Positions 1 through 6,328 are shown, numbered from the stretch's first letter. The stretch is 7,027 nt of DNA from Litorimonas sp964425355 (GCA_964425355.1 CAYRMO010000124.1:1-7027); one strand, 5' to 3'. Notes: generated by a model from the letters alone, not told the origin. Translations and numbers: made by a program.

Positions 1-5
1 TTGCC

Positions 6-46
6 CATTTTCTGAGACTTCTCTAGGTTTTACCTGTCTCAAAATG
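6..46. repeat. Imperfect inverted repeat with nested hairpin
   Basis: Bases 6-18 pair with 36-46: 11 base pairs, with a two-base bulge at 12-13. Inside sits a small hairpin, 25-28 with 32-35, around a TTT loop. There is no T-run after it, so it is not a classical terminator. It lies just upstream of the strong terminator at 62-101 and could be a structured 3' untranslated region of a gene ending left of the window. A frame open from base 2 to a TAG at 59-61 encodes no recognisable protein, so I do not call a partial gene. Chance pairing is possible. Confidence 0.35.
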
Positions 47-61
47 CACTTAGTCAGATAG

Positions 62-101
62 AAACCCTGCCACGCTCCCAAAGGTGGCAGGGTTTTCTTT
101 T
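62..101 (+). terminator. Rho-independent terminator of an upstream gene
   Basis: A perfect 12-bp stem (62-73 with 84-95, GC-rich core CCCTGCCAC/GTGGCAGGG) closes a 10-base loop. It is followed by a T-rich run, TTTTCTTTT (93-101), partly within the stem end. This is a textbook intrinsic terminator reading on the plus strand. Because the first gene starts only at 172, it must end a transcript from a gene or RNA lying left of the window. It also insulates the acyl-CoA synthetase operon. Confidence 0.9.
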
Positions 102-121
102 ATGCGGGCTTTCCTTTTCTT

Positions 122-147
122 TTGTCCGCTCTAAAGTAGCCTACAAA
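122..147 (+). promoter_or_regulatory. Putative housekeeping promoter of the lipid/SelO operon
   Basis: TTGTCCG (122-128) resembles the alphaproteobacterial -35 element TTGACGS. CCTACAAA (140-147) matches six of eight positions of the -10 consensus GCTANAWC, with an 11-base gap that fits the usual 10-14. It sits between the terminator and the first gene, and would place a transcript start a few bases past 150, just ahead of the Shine-Dalgarno at 161-164. The call rests on consensus resemblance only. Confidence 0.4.
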
Positions 148-171
148 TCACTTCTTATCTGGAGACCTAGC

Positions 172-1959
172 ATGGGTTTTTCCCTCTCACGCGAGATTAA
201 ATTTGTTGGCGGATTGCTCCGTATGTTGCGGTCTGTCAAAGATGTCGACGCCGCGTCTAATCATCTTATTGCGGATGAGTTGGAACGTCGCGTCGATCAA
301 TTTGGCGGAAATCTGGCTTTCATCGAAGGTGACCGAGAATGGACCTATGATGATATGGAAACCTACGCCAATCGCGTCGCGGCATGGGTGGACGCCCAAG
401 GATTGTCACGGGGCGATACGGTTGCTCTTTTTGCACGAAACCGGATGGAATATATTCCGCTCTGGTTTGGTCTTTCAAAACTGGGCGTTATACCTGCACT
501 TCTTAATTATCAGCTCGCTGGAAAAGCCCTAGCGCATTGTGTCAATATTTCTGAAGCCGCGCACGTCATCGTCGATGTGGATATGTCTAAACAGTGGTCG
601 GCGGCGAAAAAACAAATCAAAGGAGACCCAAAAGTCTGGGCCGCTTTTGGCGAGATTAAAGGCTATGACAGTTTTGACGCGACGATATTGGATCTTGTGC
701 CAAACCGACCCGTGCGCTCTGTCAGACAAGGCATGACCGCAGGCGAAATGGCGATAAAAATGTTCACCTCAGGCACAACAGGTCTGCCAAAGGCGGCCAA
801 GGTTACCCATGTCAGAGCGCAAAATTATATGCGCGGAATGGGTCGTGGCGCTAAAGCGGGTCCAACAGACCGCATGTTCATGGTTTTACCTATGTATCAT
901 GCGACAGGTGGTTTGGTCGGCGCTGGCGCTGTCCTGAGCTATGGCGGGGCCGTTATCATTATTGAGAAATTTTCGGCATCCAAATTCTGGGATGATGCCG
1001 TTAAATATGAGGCGACAATGTTTACATATGTCGGCGAATTATGCCGGTTCTTATTGTCACAACCCGCCAATGAAAATGAGCGCAAACATAAAATAAGTTG
1101 GATCCTCGGAAATGGGCTTAGACCTGATGTTTGGGAAAGTTTTGTCAGCCGGTTTAATATTCCCCATGTTATTGAATTTTATGGAGCGACTGAAGGCAAT
1201 GTGAGCCTGATCAATGTTGACGGTCCTGTTGGCGCCGTCGGCCGCGTTCCCAAATATTTATCCTGGAAATTCAATATCGACATTATTCGCTATGATGTTG
1301 AATCCGGTCAAAATCCGCGTGGCGCGGACGGCTTTTGCGTTCGCGAAGATGACGACGAAGTTGGCGAGATGATCGGTGAAATTCGTACGGATGATCCGAG
1401 GTTTCGGTTTGAAGGATATGGCACAAAGGAAGATACGCAGAAGAAAATCTTGCGTGATGTCTTTAAGAAAGGCGATGCGTGGTTCCGGACCGGAGACTTG
1501 ATGAAACGGGATGCGGATGGATATTATTACTTTATCGACCGCGTTGGTGATACCTTCCGATGGAAAGCTGAAAATGTTGCCACAGGCGAAGTGGCCGCCG
1601 TGCTGTCGACATTCCCTGGCGTGACTCAGGCCAATGTTTATGGGGTCGCTGTGCCCGGATATGATGGGCGGGCAGGTATGGCCTCGATTGTTTCTGAAGG
1701 CGAACCTGATCTCGAGAAATTAAAGCAACATGTCGCGAAAAACCTTCCTCATTATGCGCAACCCGTATTCTTAAGACTATCGCAAGAATCTGATACAACC
1801 AGTACCTTCAAATTTAAGAAGACAAATCTCGTAAAAGCCGGATTTGATCCAGCAAAAGTTTCTGACCCGATTTTCTATACCGACGATAATACCGGAGCCT
1901 ATAAGGTTCTAAATGCAGATGTGTTTGCGGCAATCCATGACGGGACGATCAGGCTCTGA
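172..1959 (+). CDS. FATP-type long-chain acyl-CoA synthetase
   Basis: This 595-residue ANL-superfamily enzyme should activate long or very-long-chain fatty acids to acyl-CoA via an acyl-adenylate, using ATP and CoA. The P-loop is MFTSGTTGLPK (197-207). FYGATEGN (336-343) is the A5 motif. WFRTGDL (437-443) and FIDRVGDTFRWKAENV (454-469) are the FATP/VLACS signature, and STFKFKK (544-550) carries the likely adenylation lysine K547. Length is normal for the bacterial fatty-acid-transport-protein branch (FadD6-like). No signal peptide or clear membrane helix is seen, so it probably acts at the inner face of the membrane. The ATG has GGAG at 161-164 with a 7-base spacer. It is the first gene of the plus-strand cluster, after a promoter-like element. 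An alanine (A466) replaces the glycine I expect in WKGENV. Family assignment is firm; substrate chain length is not known. Confidence 0.93.
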   Translation: MGFSLSREIKFVGGLLRMLRSVKDVDAASNHLIADELERRVDQFGGNLAFIEGDREWTYDDMETYANRVAAWVDAQGLSRGDTVALFARNRMEYIPLWFGLSKLGVIPALLNYQLAGKALAHCVNISEAAHVIVDVDMSKQWSAAKKQIKGDPKVWAAFGEIKGYDSFDATILDLVPNRPVRSVRQGMTAGEMAIKMFTSGTTGLPKAAKVTHVRAQNYMRGMGRGAKAGPTDRMFMVLPMYHATGGLVGAGAVLSYGGAVIIIEKFSASKFWDDAVKYEATMFTYVGELCRFLLSQPANENERKHKISWILGNGLRPDVWESFVSRFNIPHVIEFYGATEGNVSLINVDGPVGAVGRVPKYLSWKFNIDIIRYDVESGQNPRGADGFCVREDDDEVGEMIGEIRTDDPRFRFEGYGTKEDTQKKILRDVFKKGDAWFRTGDLMKRDADGYYYFIDRVGDTFRWKAENVATGEVAAVLSTFPGVTQANVYGVAVPGYDGRAGMASIVSEGEPDLEKLKQHVAKNLPHYAQPVFLRLSQESDTTSTFKFKKTNLVKAGFDPAKVSDPIFYTDDNTGAYKVLNADVFAAIHDGTIRL

Positions 1960-2514
1960 ATGAAAACGCCACAAGATATCCTGGATTTCTGGTTTTCAGA
2001 CGTTGCAAAAAAGCGCTGGTTCCGTTCGACCGACGCTTTTGATGCGACGATCAGGCTTAATTTTGAAACGACCGCACTTTTTCTTGTTAGTGATAAGACG
2101 TCTCAAAAATCATGGGAAAATCAAGGCCCAAACGCGCATTTAGCCCTCATCATTATGCTCGATCAGTTTCCAAGAAATATGTACCGCGAGACCCCGGCCA
2201 TGTTTGCGTGGGATCAAGACGCCCTAGAAAGCGCAAAACGCTTCGTTTCGCGCAAAAGCGATTTGCATTTGTCACAAATTGAACGACCTTTCGCCTATAT
2301 GCCTTTTATGCATAGTGAAAATTTGGATGACCAGATCCGCTGTGTTGATCTTTGTGATGCGCGTCTTGCTGAAGATGCAACCCTAAAACATGCCAAGACC
2401 CATAGAGACATTATTAAGCGCTTTGGGCGATTTCCACATCGCAACCCTATTTTGGGGCGCGAGATGACAAAACAAGAGGCAATCTTTCTGGAAAATGGAG
2501 GCTTTTCTGGATGA
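1960..2514 (+). CDS. DUF924 family protein
   Basis: This 184-residue protein matches the DUF924 family (alpha-helical, TPR-like fold). The signs are an N-terminal ILDFWFSD (7-14), LDQFPRNMYR (67-76), YMPFMHSE (113-120), RFGRFPHRNPILGRE (154-168) and a closing FLENGGFSG. Length is complete for the family. No enzymatic activity is established for it to my knowledge; the conserved Asp/Arg/His clusters suggest a ligand or nucleic acid contact, but that is speculation. No signal peptide or membrane segment is present, so it is probably cytosolic. Its ATG follows the stop of the acyl-CoA synthetase with no gap (TGAATG), and its weak Shine-Dalgarno (CAGG near 1950-1953) lies within that gene. This suggests translational coupling and a related physiological context. 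Confidence 0.88.
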   Translation: MKTPQDILDFWFSDVAKKRWFRSTDAFDATIRLNFETTALFLVSDKTSQKSWENQGPNAHLALIIMLDQFPRNMYRETPAMFAWDQDALESAKRFVSRKSDLHLSQIERPFAYMPFMHSENLDDQIRCVDLCDARLAEDATLKHAKTHRDIIKRFGRFPHRNPILGREMTKQEAIFLENGGFSG

Positions 2515-2566
2515 TTAGCTTTACGTTCCAGATTGAGTTTTTAAAGCGATGTAAATCGATTGATCT

Positions 2567-2570
2567 GGAG
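2567..2570 (+). promoter_or_regulatory. Shine-Dalgarno that fixes the hydrolase start
   Basis: GGAG lies 7 bases upstream of the ATG at 2578. The acyl-CoA synthetase has the same arrangement: ATCTGGAG, 7 bases, ATG. An in-frame TTG at 2560 would add six residues, but it lies upstream of this site, so the ATG is the better start. The left half of the site (ATCTGG, 2563-2568) can pair with CCAGAT at 2528-2533, which might partly mask it. Confidence 0.7.
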
Positions 2571-2577
2571 TTTGAAC

Positions 2578-3576
2578 ATGCCAGCCAAAGATAAGTCGGA
2601 TAATTTTTTATCACGTATCAAAAAACGCATTGAAGAAAATTCGGGTGACGAAAAGTCATTTAAATTTCAAGAGCAGTTTGAAAAACTGAAATTTGACCAT
2701 GATGCGCTAGATCTATTTCAGCAAGGGTTTCGCCGGGTCACTAATCAGTTTGATACGCCGGGTCCGCGTATGGAGAAGACGGTGAACTTTAATATTGGAG
2801 AGGGCGAGAGCGCTATTCCATGTCGGTTATTTGTGCCCTTTGGCGCTGACCCAGAATTTGGTCCCTGTCTCATCTATTTTCATGGCGGTGGATTTGTTAC
2901 CTGTGATATTGAAACCCATGAAGGGATAACGCAACGCCTTGCCAATGGGGCTGTATGTCGGGTCCTATCTGTCGATTACCGCCTTGCACCTCAACATCCT
3001 TTTCCAGCCGGACTTGAAGATTGCGAGACCGTGTTAAATTGGGCTTTGTCCGGCGAAGGGCTAGACCGTTACGGCATTGAGGGTAACAATATTGCCTTGG
3101 GCGGTGATAGCGCTGGTGGAAATATGGCGGCTTATCTCTCGCAAAAATATCGGGACCAAATTAAATGTCAGGTTCTCTTATATCCGCTAATGCAGCTCCT
3201 TGAATTTAAACCCCCAAAGCCGGGCCCGCAGGACTGGTTGCAATTCGGATTTATGGCCTTGAAATTTATCGATGAGCATTATGTGGCGGGTGCAGATACA
3301 ACAGATACCCGGCTTTCTCCGCTTCTGGAGAAAAACCTCAAAAACATGCCCCCAGCCTTTATTCTAACCTGTGGGCTCGATCCACTGCGCGATGAAGGCA
3401 AAAGCTATGCGCAAAACCTATCTAGCCATGGCTGTGACGTGACCTATCATCATGAAAAGGCCATGCCGCACGGATTCCTAAATTTTGCCCGCGCCTTCCC
3501 CAAGGCCAAATATATTCCGCTTGATGCAACCGATGTCATAAGACGACATTTCCCGCGACCAAAAGGGTTGGAATAG
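2578..3576 (+). CDS. HSL-type alpha/beta hydrolase (carboxylesterase/lipase)
   Basis: This 332-residue serine hydrolase belongs to the hormone-sensitive-lipase (family IV) esterases and should cleave short to medium acyl esters. The oxyanion-hole motif HGGGF is at 102-106. The nucleophile elbow GDSAGGN is at 176-182 with catalytic S178. The acid is probably D268 in CGLDPLRDEG, and the histidine is H298 in MPHGFLN, so the triad is complete and in family order. The helical N-terminal part (about 1-60, many K/E/D) is the likely cap region. No signal peptide is seen, so it is cytoplasmic. The start was moved from an in-frame TTG at 2560 to the ATG at 2578 because of the Shine-Dalgarno at 2567-2570. 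It sits 63 bases after the DUF924 gene and 22 before selO. With the acyl-CoA synthetase it could form an ester hydrolysis plus fatty-acid activation pair; the true substrate is unknown. Confidence 0.92.
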   Translation: MPAKDKSDNFLSRIKKRIEENSGDEKSFKFQEQFEKLKFDHDALDLFQQGFRRVTNQFDTPGPRMEKTVNFNIGEGESAIPCRLFVPFGADPEFGPCLIYFHGGGFVTCDIETHEGITQRLANGAVCRVLSVDYRLAPQHPFPAGLEDCETVLNWALSGEGLDRYGIEGNNIALGGDSAGGNMAAYLSQKYRDQIKCQVLLYPLMQLLEFKPPKPGPQDWLQFGFMALKFIDEHYVAGADTTDTRLSPLLEKNLKNMPPAFILTCGLDPLRDEGKSYAQNLSSHGCDVTYHHEKAMPHGFLNFARAFPKAKYIPLDATDVIRRHFPRPKGLE

Positions 3577-3598
3577 TGAATTTATATCGGTCCAAATT

Positions 3599-4936
3599 GT
3601 GAGCCTTTTTAAGCCATCTCAAGCTATTCATGTCTTGGGCGAAGACTTTTTCGATCCGGTTCAACCCGCCAGCTTCAATCCTGTCGGTATTCGTTTTGTC
3701 AATTCAAACCTGTCTGAGGAGATTGGTCTTGAACTTACGGATGCGGATGTGCTCAAACATTTTTTGCGGTTCGAGCCCCTGGAGAACAGCCTGCCAGAGC
3801 CTATGGCGCTGCGCTATCACGGCCATCAATTCCGTCACTATAATCCCGAAATCGGGGATGGGCGCGGATTTTTATTTGCGCAATTTGAACATGAGGGGCG
3901 ATTGCTAGACTTTGGAACCAAAGGCTCCGGGACAACCCCGTATTCACGCAAAGGCGATGGACGTCTGACACTGTTGGGCGGTGTCAGAGAAGTTTTGGCG
4001 TCAGAATATTTGAACACCCTCGGGGTGAATACAAGCCGGGCTTTTACGCTGGTTGAAACAGATGAGGCTCTAACACGCCATGATGAACCCTCGCCGACAC
4101 GGGCAGCCGTTTTAACGCGTCTTAGCCATAGCCATATTCGTTTTGGCACATTTCAGCGTCAGGCCTTTTACGGCAAGACGGATAATCTCGAAGCTCTAGT
4201 TCAATATTGCCAAAGGCATTTTTATCCAGATGCCAATACAACATCAGAATTTTTCGAACAGGTCGTCAAACAAAGCGCTGATGTCGTCGCAGGCTGGATG
4301 GTCGCGGGTTTTGTCCATGGGGTCATGAATACGGATAATATGAATATTACCGGAGAGAGTTTTGATTACGGGCCTTACCGGTTTCTACCCACATTAGAGC
4401 CCGGATATGTTGCAGCCTATTTCGATCATGGGGGACTCTATGCCTTTGGACGACAGCCCGATGCAATGATCTGGAACCTCGCCCAACTCGCCCAATGCTT
4501 GTCTTTGATCACTGAGGATCAGCCTTTGATTGAGGCACTGGATCAATTTTCAGATCATTATCAAAGCGCGATTAATGCTCATCTTTTAAGGCGTTTGGGT
4601 ATTGAGGCCCGCGTGGGTCAAGATCCGTCCGAATTCGTGAAACAGACTTTTACGCTCCTCAAAGACAGCCAAACATCTTGGCCGCAATTCTGGCATGATT
4701 GGCGCGGCGGCGCGGGGCGGGCGTCAGGCACGCAAGTTGGTGATTATAGCGGCTCAGTTTGGACAGAGTGGGAAAAATCTCTGACGCAATTTGAAGGGGT
4801 CGCGGACCGTCCACAAACCGACCAGGCCGTCAGCCTGCTTTATGATGAGATCGGAGCCTTGTGGAAACCCATCGCCGAGCATGATGATTGGTCATTATTC
4901 AAGCAGAAATTATCCGATATTGCCTTGGCGGTTTAA
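3599..4936 (+). CDS. selO: Short SelO/YdiU-family protein adenylyltransferase
   Basis: SelO proteins are kinase-fold pseudokinases that transfer AMP from ATP to Ser/Thr/Tyr of target proteins and are tied to redox stress responses. Nucleotide-site residues are present: IGDGRG (85-90), K108 in TKGSG, GDGR (119-122), and R174 and R181 (SHIRFG). The proposed catalytic D246 with metal ligands N247 and D256 lie in NTDNMN and FDYGPY. At 445 residues it is about 30 shorter than E. coli YdiU (478). The C-terminal third after about 365 is divergent, without the usual NPxxxxRN segment or the terminal Cys/Sec-Ser-Ser tail. Position 272, cysteine in E. coli, is alanine here. The GTG at 3599 is the first start codon in a frame open from 3542, but it lacks a clear Shine-Dalgarno; coupling to the hydrolase 22 bases upstream is likely. 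The 3' end overlaps the opposing sulfotransferase gene by 27 bp. Activity is likely but unproven. Confidence 0.92.
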   Translation: MSLFKPSQAIHVLGEDFFDPVQPASFNPVGIRFVNSNLSEEIGLELTDADVLKHFLRFEPLENSLPEPMALRYHGHQFRHYNPEIGDGRGFLFAQFEHEGRLLDFGTKGSGTTPYSRKGDGRLTLLGGVREVLASEYLNTLGVNTSRAFTLVETDEALTRHDEPSPTRAAVLTRLSHSHIRFGTFQRQAFYGKTDNLEALVQYCQRHFYPDANTTSEFFEQVVKQSADVVAGWMVAGFVHGVMNTDNMNITGESFDYGPYRFLPTLEPGYVAAYFDHGGLYAFGRQPDAMIWNLAQLAQCLSLITEDQPLIEALDQFSDHYQSAINAHLLRRLGIEARVGQDPSEFVKQTFTLLKDSQTSWPQFWHDWRGGAGRASGTQVGDYSGSVWTEWEKSLTQFEGVADRPQTDQAVSLLYDEIGALWKPIAEHDDWSLFKQKLSDIALAV

Positions 4937-5653
4937 CAGCTTTCGATAAAGCTCGAAATCCGCCTGTTCCTTGATAAAGGTGAGATGTTCATCTGTGAGA
5001 TTATCTCTGACCTTGGCATCAATTTCGACCCGGTCTTGTGCCGCCTTATCCCAAAATACCCGAAAAGGCGGGCTTGGCGTAATATCCAAAAATTCGCAAA
5101 TTTGATCGATCAAACTGACGTCCTGATAAAGTCGATTATAATCCAGGATGAAACTCTCCAGATCATCACCTAGCGCCTGAATGGAGGTCATACTCTCATT
5201 CCATTCTTTAACGGCATTAAACCCGTCTCGCCAAAGCGGCCAACCCGCTTTTGAGTTCTGGCGTTTGCGCTCTGCCCGCGCTTCATGGCTACTCGCAACG
5301 GCATGGATATCACGCAAAAGGAAAATAATTTTAGCCTTTGGATAGGCTGACTTTATCGCATCAAAGTGCAAGAACAGGTTCGGGATTTTATCGCCAATAT
5401 AAAGACAATTATCAAAGCGGCTCGCCATCTCTTCATAGATTGGTAAGAGCTTTTTATGATGGCTGTCATCCGGATCATAGGTCTTGCAAAAGCGTGTTTT
5501 AGAAAACAGCTCAGGCGGCAGACGTCCGTTCAAGCGAAGCCTTTTGCCATAGCGCTCAAGCCCAATAGCGAGCTGGCCATGCGAATTCAGAAACTCCGTA
5601 AAGACTGAGGTTCCAGAGCGGGAGCAGCCACAAATAAAGAGCATGTTTTTCAT
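4910..5653 (-). CDS. PAPS-dependent sulfotransferase family protein
   Basis: This 247-residue protein looks like a bacterial sulfotransferase (Sulfotransferase_3-like) that moves sulfate from PAPS to a hydroxyl or amine of a small molecule, lipid or glycan. After a short beta strand (LFICG) comes the 5'-phosphosulfate loop CSRSGTS (10-16), with R12 in place of the usual lysine, a common variant. The 3'-phosphate site is IIFLLRDIHAVASSHEAR (109-126), with R114 and S122 spaced as in known family members. YIGDKIPNLFLHF (85-97) precedes it. The catalytic base is not obvious. No signal peptide or membrane helix is present. The ATG at 5653 has GAGG 10 bases upstream (5664-5667); an ATG three codons in (5644) is an alternative. 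It is a single minus-strand gene, convergent with selO (27-bp overlap) and divergent from the cytochrome b561. The acceptor cannot be inferred, as no sulfation or glycan genes are nearby. Confidence 0.85.
   Translation of the reverse strand: MKNMLFICGCSRSGTSVFTEFLNSHGQLAIGLERYGKRLRLNGRLPPELFSKTRFCKTYDPDDSHHKKLLPIYEEMASRFDNCLYIGDKIPNLFLHFDAIKSAYPKAKIIFLLRDIHAVASSHEARAERKRQNSKAGWPLWRDGFNAVKEWNESMTSIQALGDDLESFILDYNRLYQDVSLIDQICEFLDITPSPPFRVFWDKAAQDRVEIDAKVRDNLTDEHLTFIKEQADFELYRKLLNRQGNIG
4927..4964. other. Hairpin across the convergent selO/sulfotransferase junction
   Basis: AGCTTT (4938-4943) pairs perfectly with AAAGCT (4948-4953) around a CGAT loop. Outside it GGCGGTTT (4927-4934) pairs with AAA-T-CCGCC (4956-4964) with one bulged T and a small internal loop. 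The structure covers the selO stop codon (4934-4936) and the last codons of the sulfotransferase. Neither strand shows a convincing T-run after it, so it is not a standard intrinsic terminator. It could act as a weak bidirectional terminator or a 3'-end stabiliser. That role is inference. Confidence 0.45.
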
Positions 5654-5764
5654 AAGCTCAAAGCCTCATAAAAATTCGAACAGCCATACACCTCGTTTTC
5701 CGCTCCACCTATTTACTAATTGCGACCCTTTAGACATAAGACCTTAACCTGAGAGGGACACATT
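5654..5764. promoter_or_regulatory. Divergent intergenic region, promoters expected
   Basis: These 111 bases separate two divergently transcribed genes and so should hold a promoter for each. On the plus strand TTGCGA (5720-5725) is a possible -35, but no good -10 sits at normal spacing; CCTTAACC (5742-5749) is the nearest weak candidate. I see no convincing minus-strand promoter, no clear operator palindrome and no further gene. Confidence 0.35.
5751..5757 (+). promoter_or_regulatory. Shine-Dalgarno supporting a TTG start for cytochrome b561
   Basis: GAGAGGG ends 7 bases before the TTG at 5765, matching the spacer seen at the other well-formed sites in this window. The first in-frame ATG, at 5774, would sit 16 bases away, which is too far. 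The TTG start is therefore preferred, adding three residues. Confidence 0.6.
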
Positions 5765-6328
5765 TTGAAGTCAATGACAGAACATTATTCGCGGATTGCC
5801 ATAATTTTACATTGGCTCATCGCGATCATGATTATTAGCCTTGTGGTGTTTGGCCTGCTCATGACGCAAGACTGGATGCCTAACCGCTTTGTGATTTATC
5901 AGTGGCATAAGAGCTTTGGTATTATCGTCCTGATCTTGTCGGTGCTCCGCCTGATCTGGAGACTAACCCATCGTCCGCCGGCTTTACCCACAGGCATGAA
6001 ACCGATTGAAATTTTCCTCTCAAAACTCACCCATATCGGCTTTTATATTCTGATGATCGGCATGCCCCTGATCGGATGGGCCATGATCAGCGCCTCAACC
6101 TTACCCATTGAGAATGAGCTTTTCTTTTTGATCCCTTTACCAGACCTCCCCGGTGTCTCAGCGTCAAAAGATCTGGAAATGACCTTCAAGCAATTTCACA
6201 AGATTGGCGCCAGGCTGGTTATATTGCTCTTTATCCTCCATGTGGCGGGTGCGATGAAACATCAATTTGTCGCTAAGGATAATTTGCTGGCGCGCATGAT
6301 TCCGGTTTTGCGGAAGAAAGAAAAATGA
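5765..6328 (+). CDS. Cytochrome b561 (CybB-type) inner-membrane protein
   Basis: This 187-residue, four-helix, di-heme b cytochrome of the prokaryotic b561 family moves electrons between quinones and a small oxidant or reductant; E. coli CybB is a superoxide:quinone oxidoreductase. Membrane segments lie at about 14-34, 46-66, 89-111 and 146-166. Likely heme ligands are H16 (ILHWL), H48 (WHKSFG), H145 (FHKIGAR) and H159 (LHVAGAMKHQF). The third helix carries the family pattern around HIGFYILMIGMPLIGW (90-105). The C-terminus ends in basic residues (RKKEK), suiting a cytoplasmic tail. TTG is chosen as start because of the Shine-Dalgarno at 5751-5757; ATG at 5774 is the alternative. A terminator-like hairpin follows at 6355-6404, so it is probably monocistronic. 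Superoxide oxidation is an inference from family; other b561 proteins serve different partners. Confidence 0.9.
   Translation: MKSMTEHYSRIAIILHWLIAIMIISLVVFGLLMTQDWMPNRFVIYQWHKSFGIIVLILSVLRLIWRLTHRPPALPTGMKPIEIFLSKLTHIGFYILMIGMPLIGWAMISASTLPIENELFFLIPLPDLPGVSASKDLEMTFKQFHKIGARLVILLFILHVAGAMKHQFVAKDNLLARMIPVLRKKEK

Noticed and set aside
2..61. Open frame ending at TAG 59-61 as the 3' end of an upstream gene.
   Set aside because: Nineteen codons with no recognisable motif, rich in repeats of the hairpin sequence; too little to call a gene.
157..174. Identical ATCTGGAG plus 7-base spacer plus ATG at the acyl-CoA synthetase and the hydrolase starts (also 2563-2580).
   Set aside because: This is probably just a strong ribosome-binding arrangement; the bases around the shared eight differ.
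1944..2057. Twelve-base direct repeat GACGATCAGGCT at 1944-1955 and 2046-2057, both encoding TIRL, one at the end of the acyl-CoA synthetase and one in DUF924.
   Set aside because: Only two copies 102 bases apart, and both fit their own protein contexts. No mobile element or duplication border is visible, so chance plus shared codon use is a sufficient explanation.
2547..2561. Short palindrome AATCGATT and the CGAT/ATCG hairpin as a transcription-factor operator.
   Set aside because: Too short, single copy, inside an operon gap; it is better explained as part of the local RNA stem.
3838..4149. Minus-strand open frame of about 100 codons inside selO.
   Set aside because: It lies wholly within the well-conserved SelO kinase-like core on the other strand and shows no family motif or ribosome site; it is a shadow frame. 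The same holds for the frames inside the acyl-CoA synthetase and for 6164-6409.
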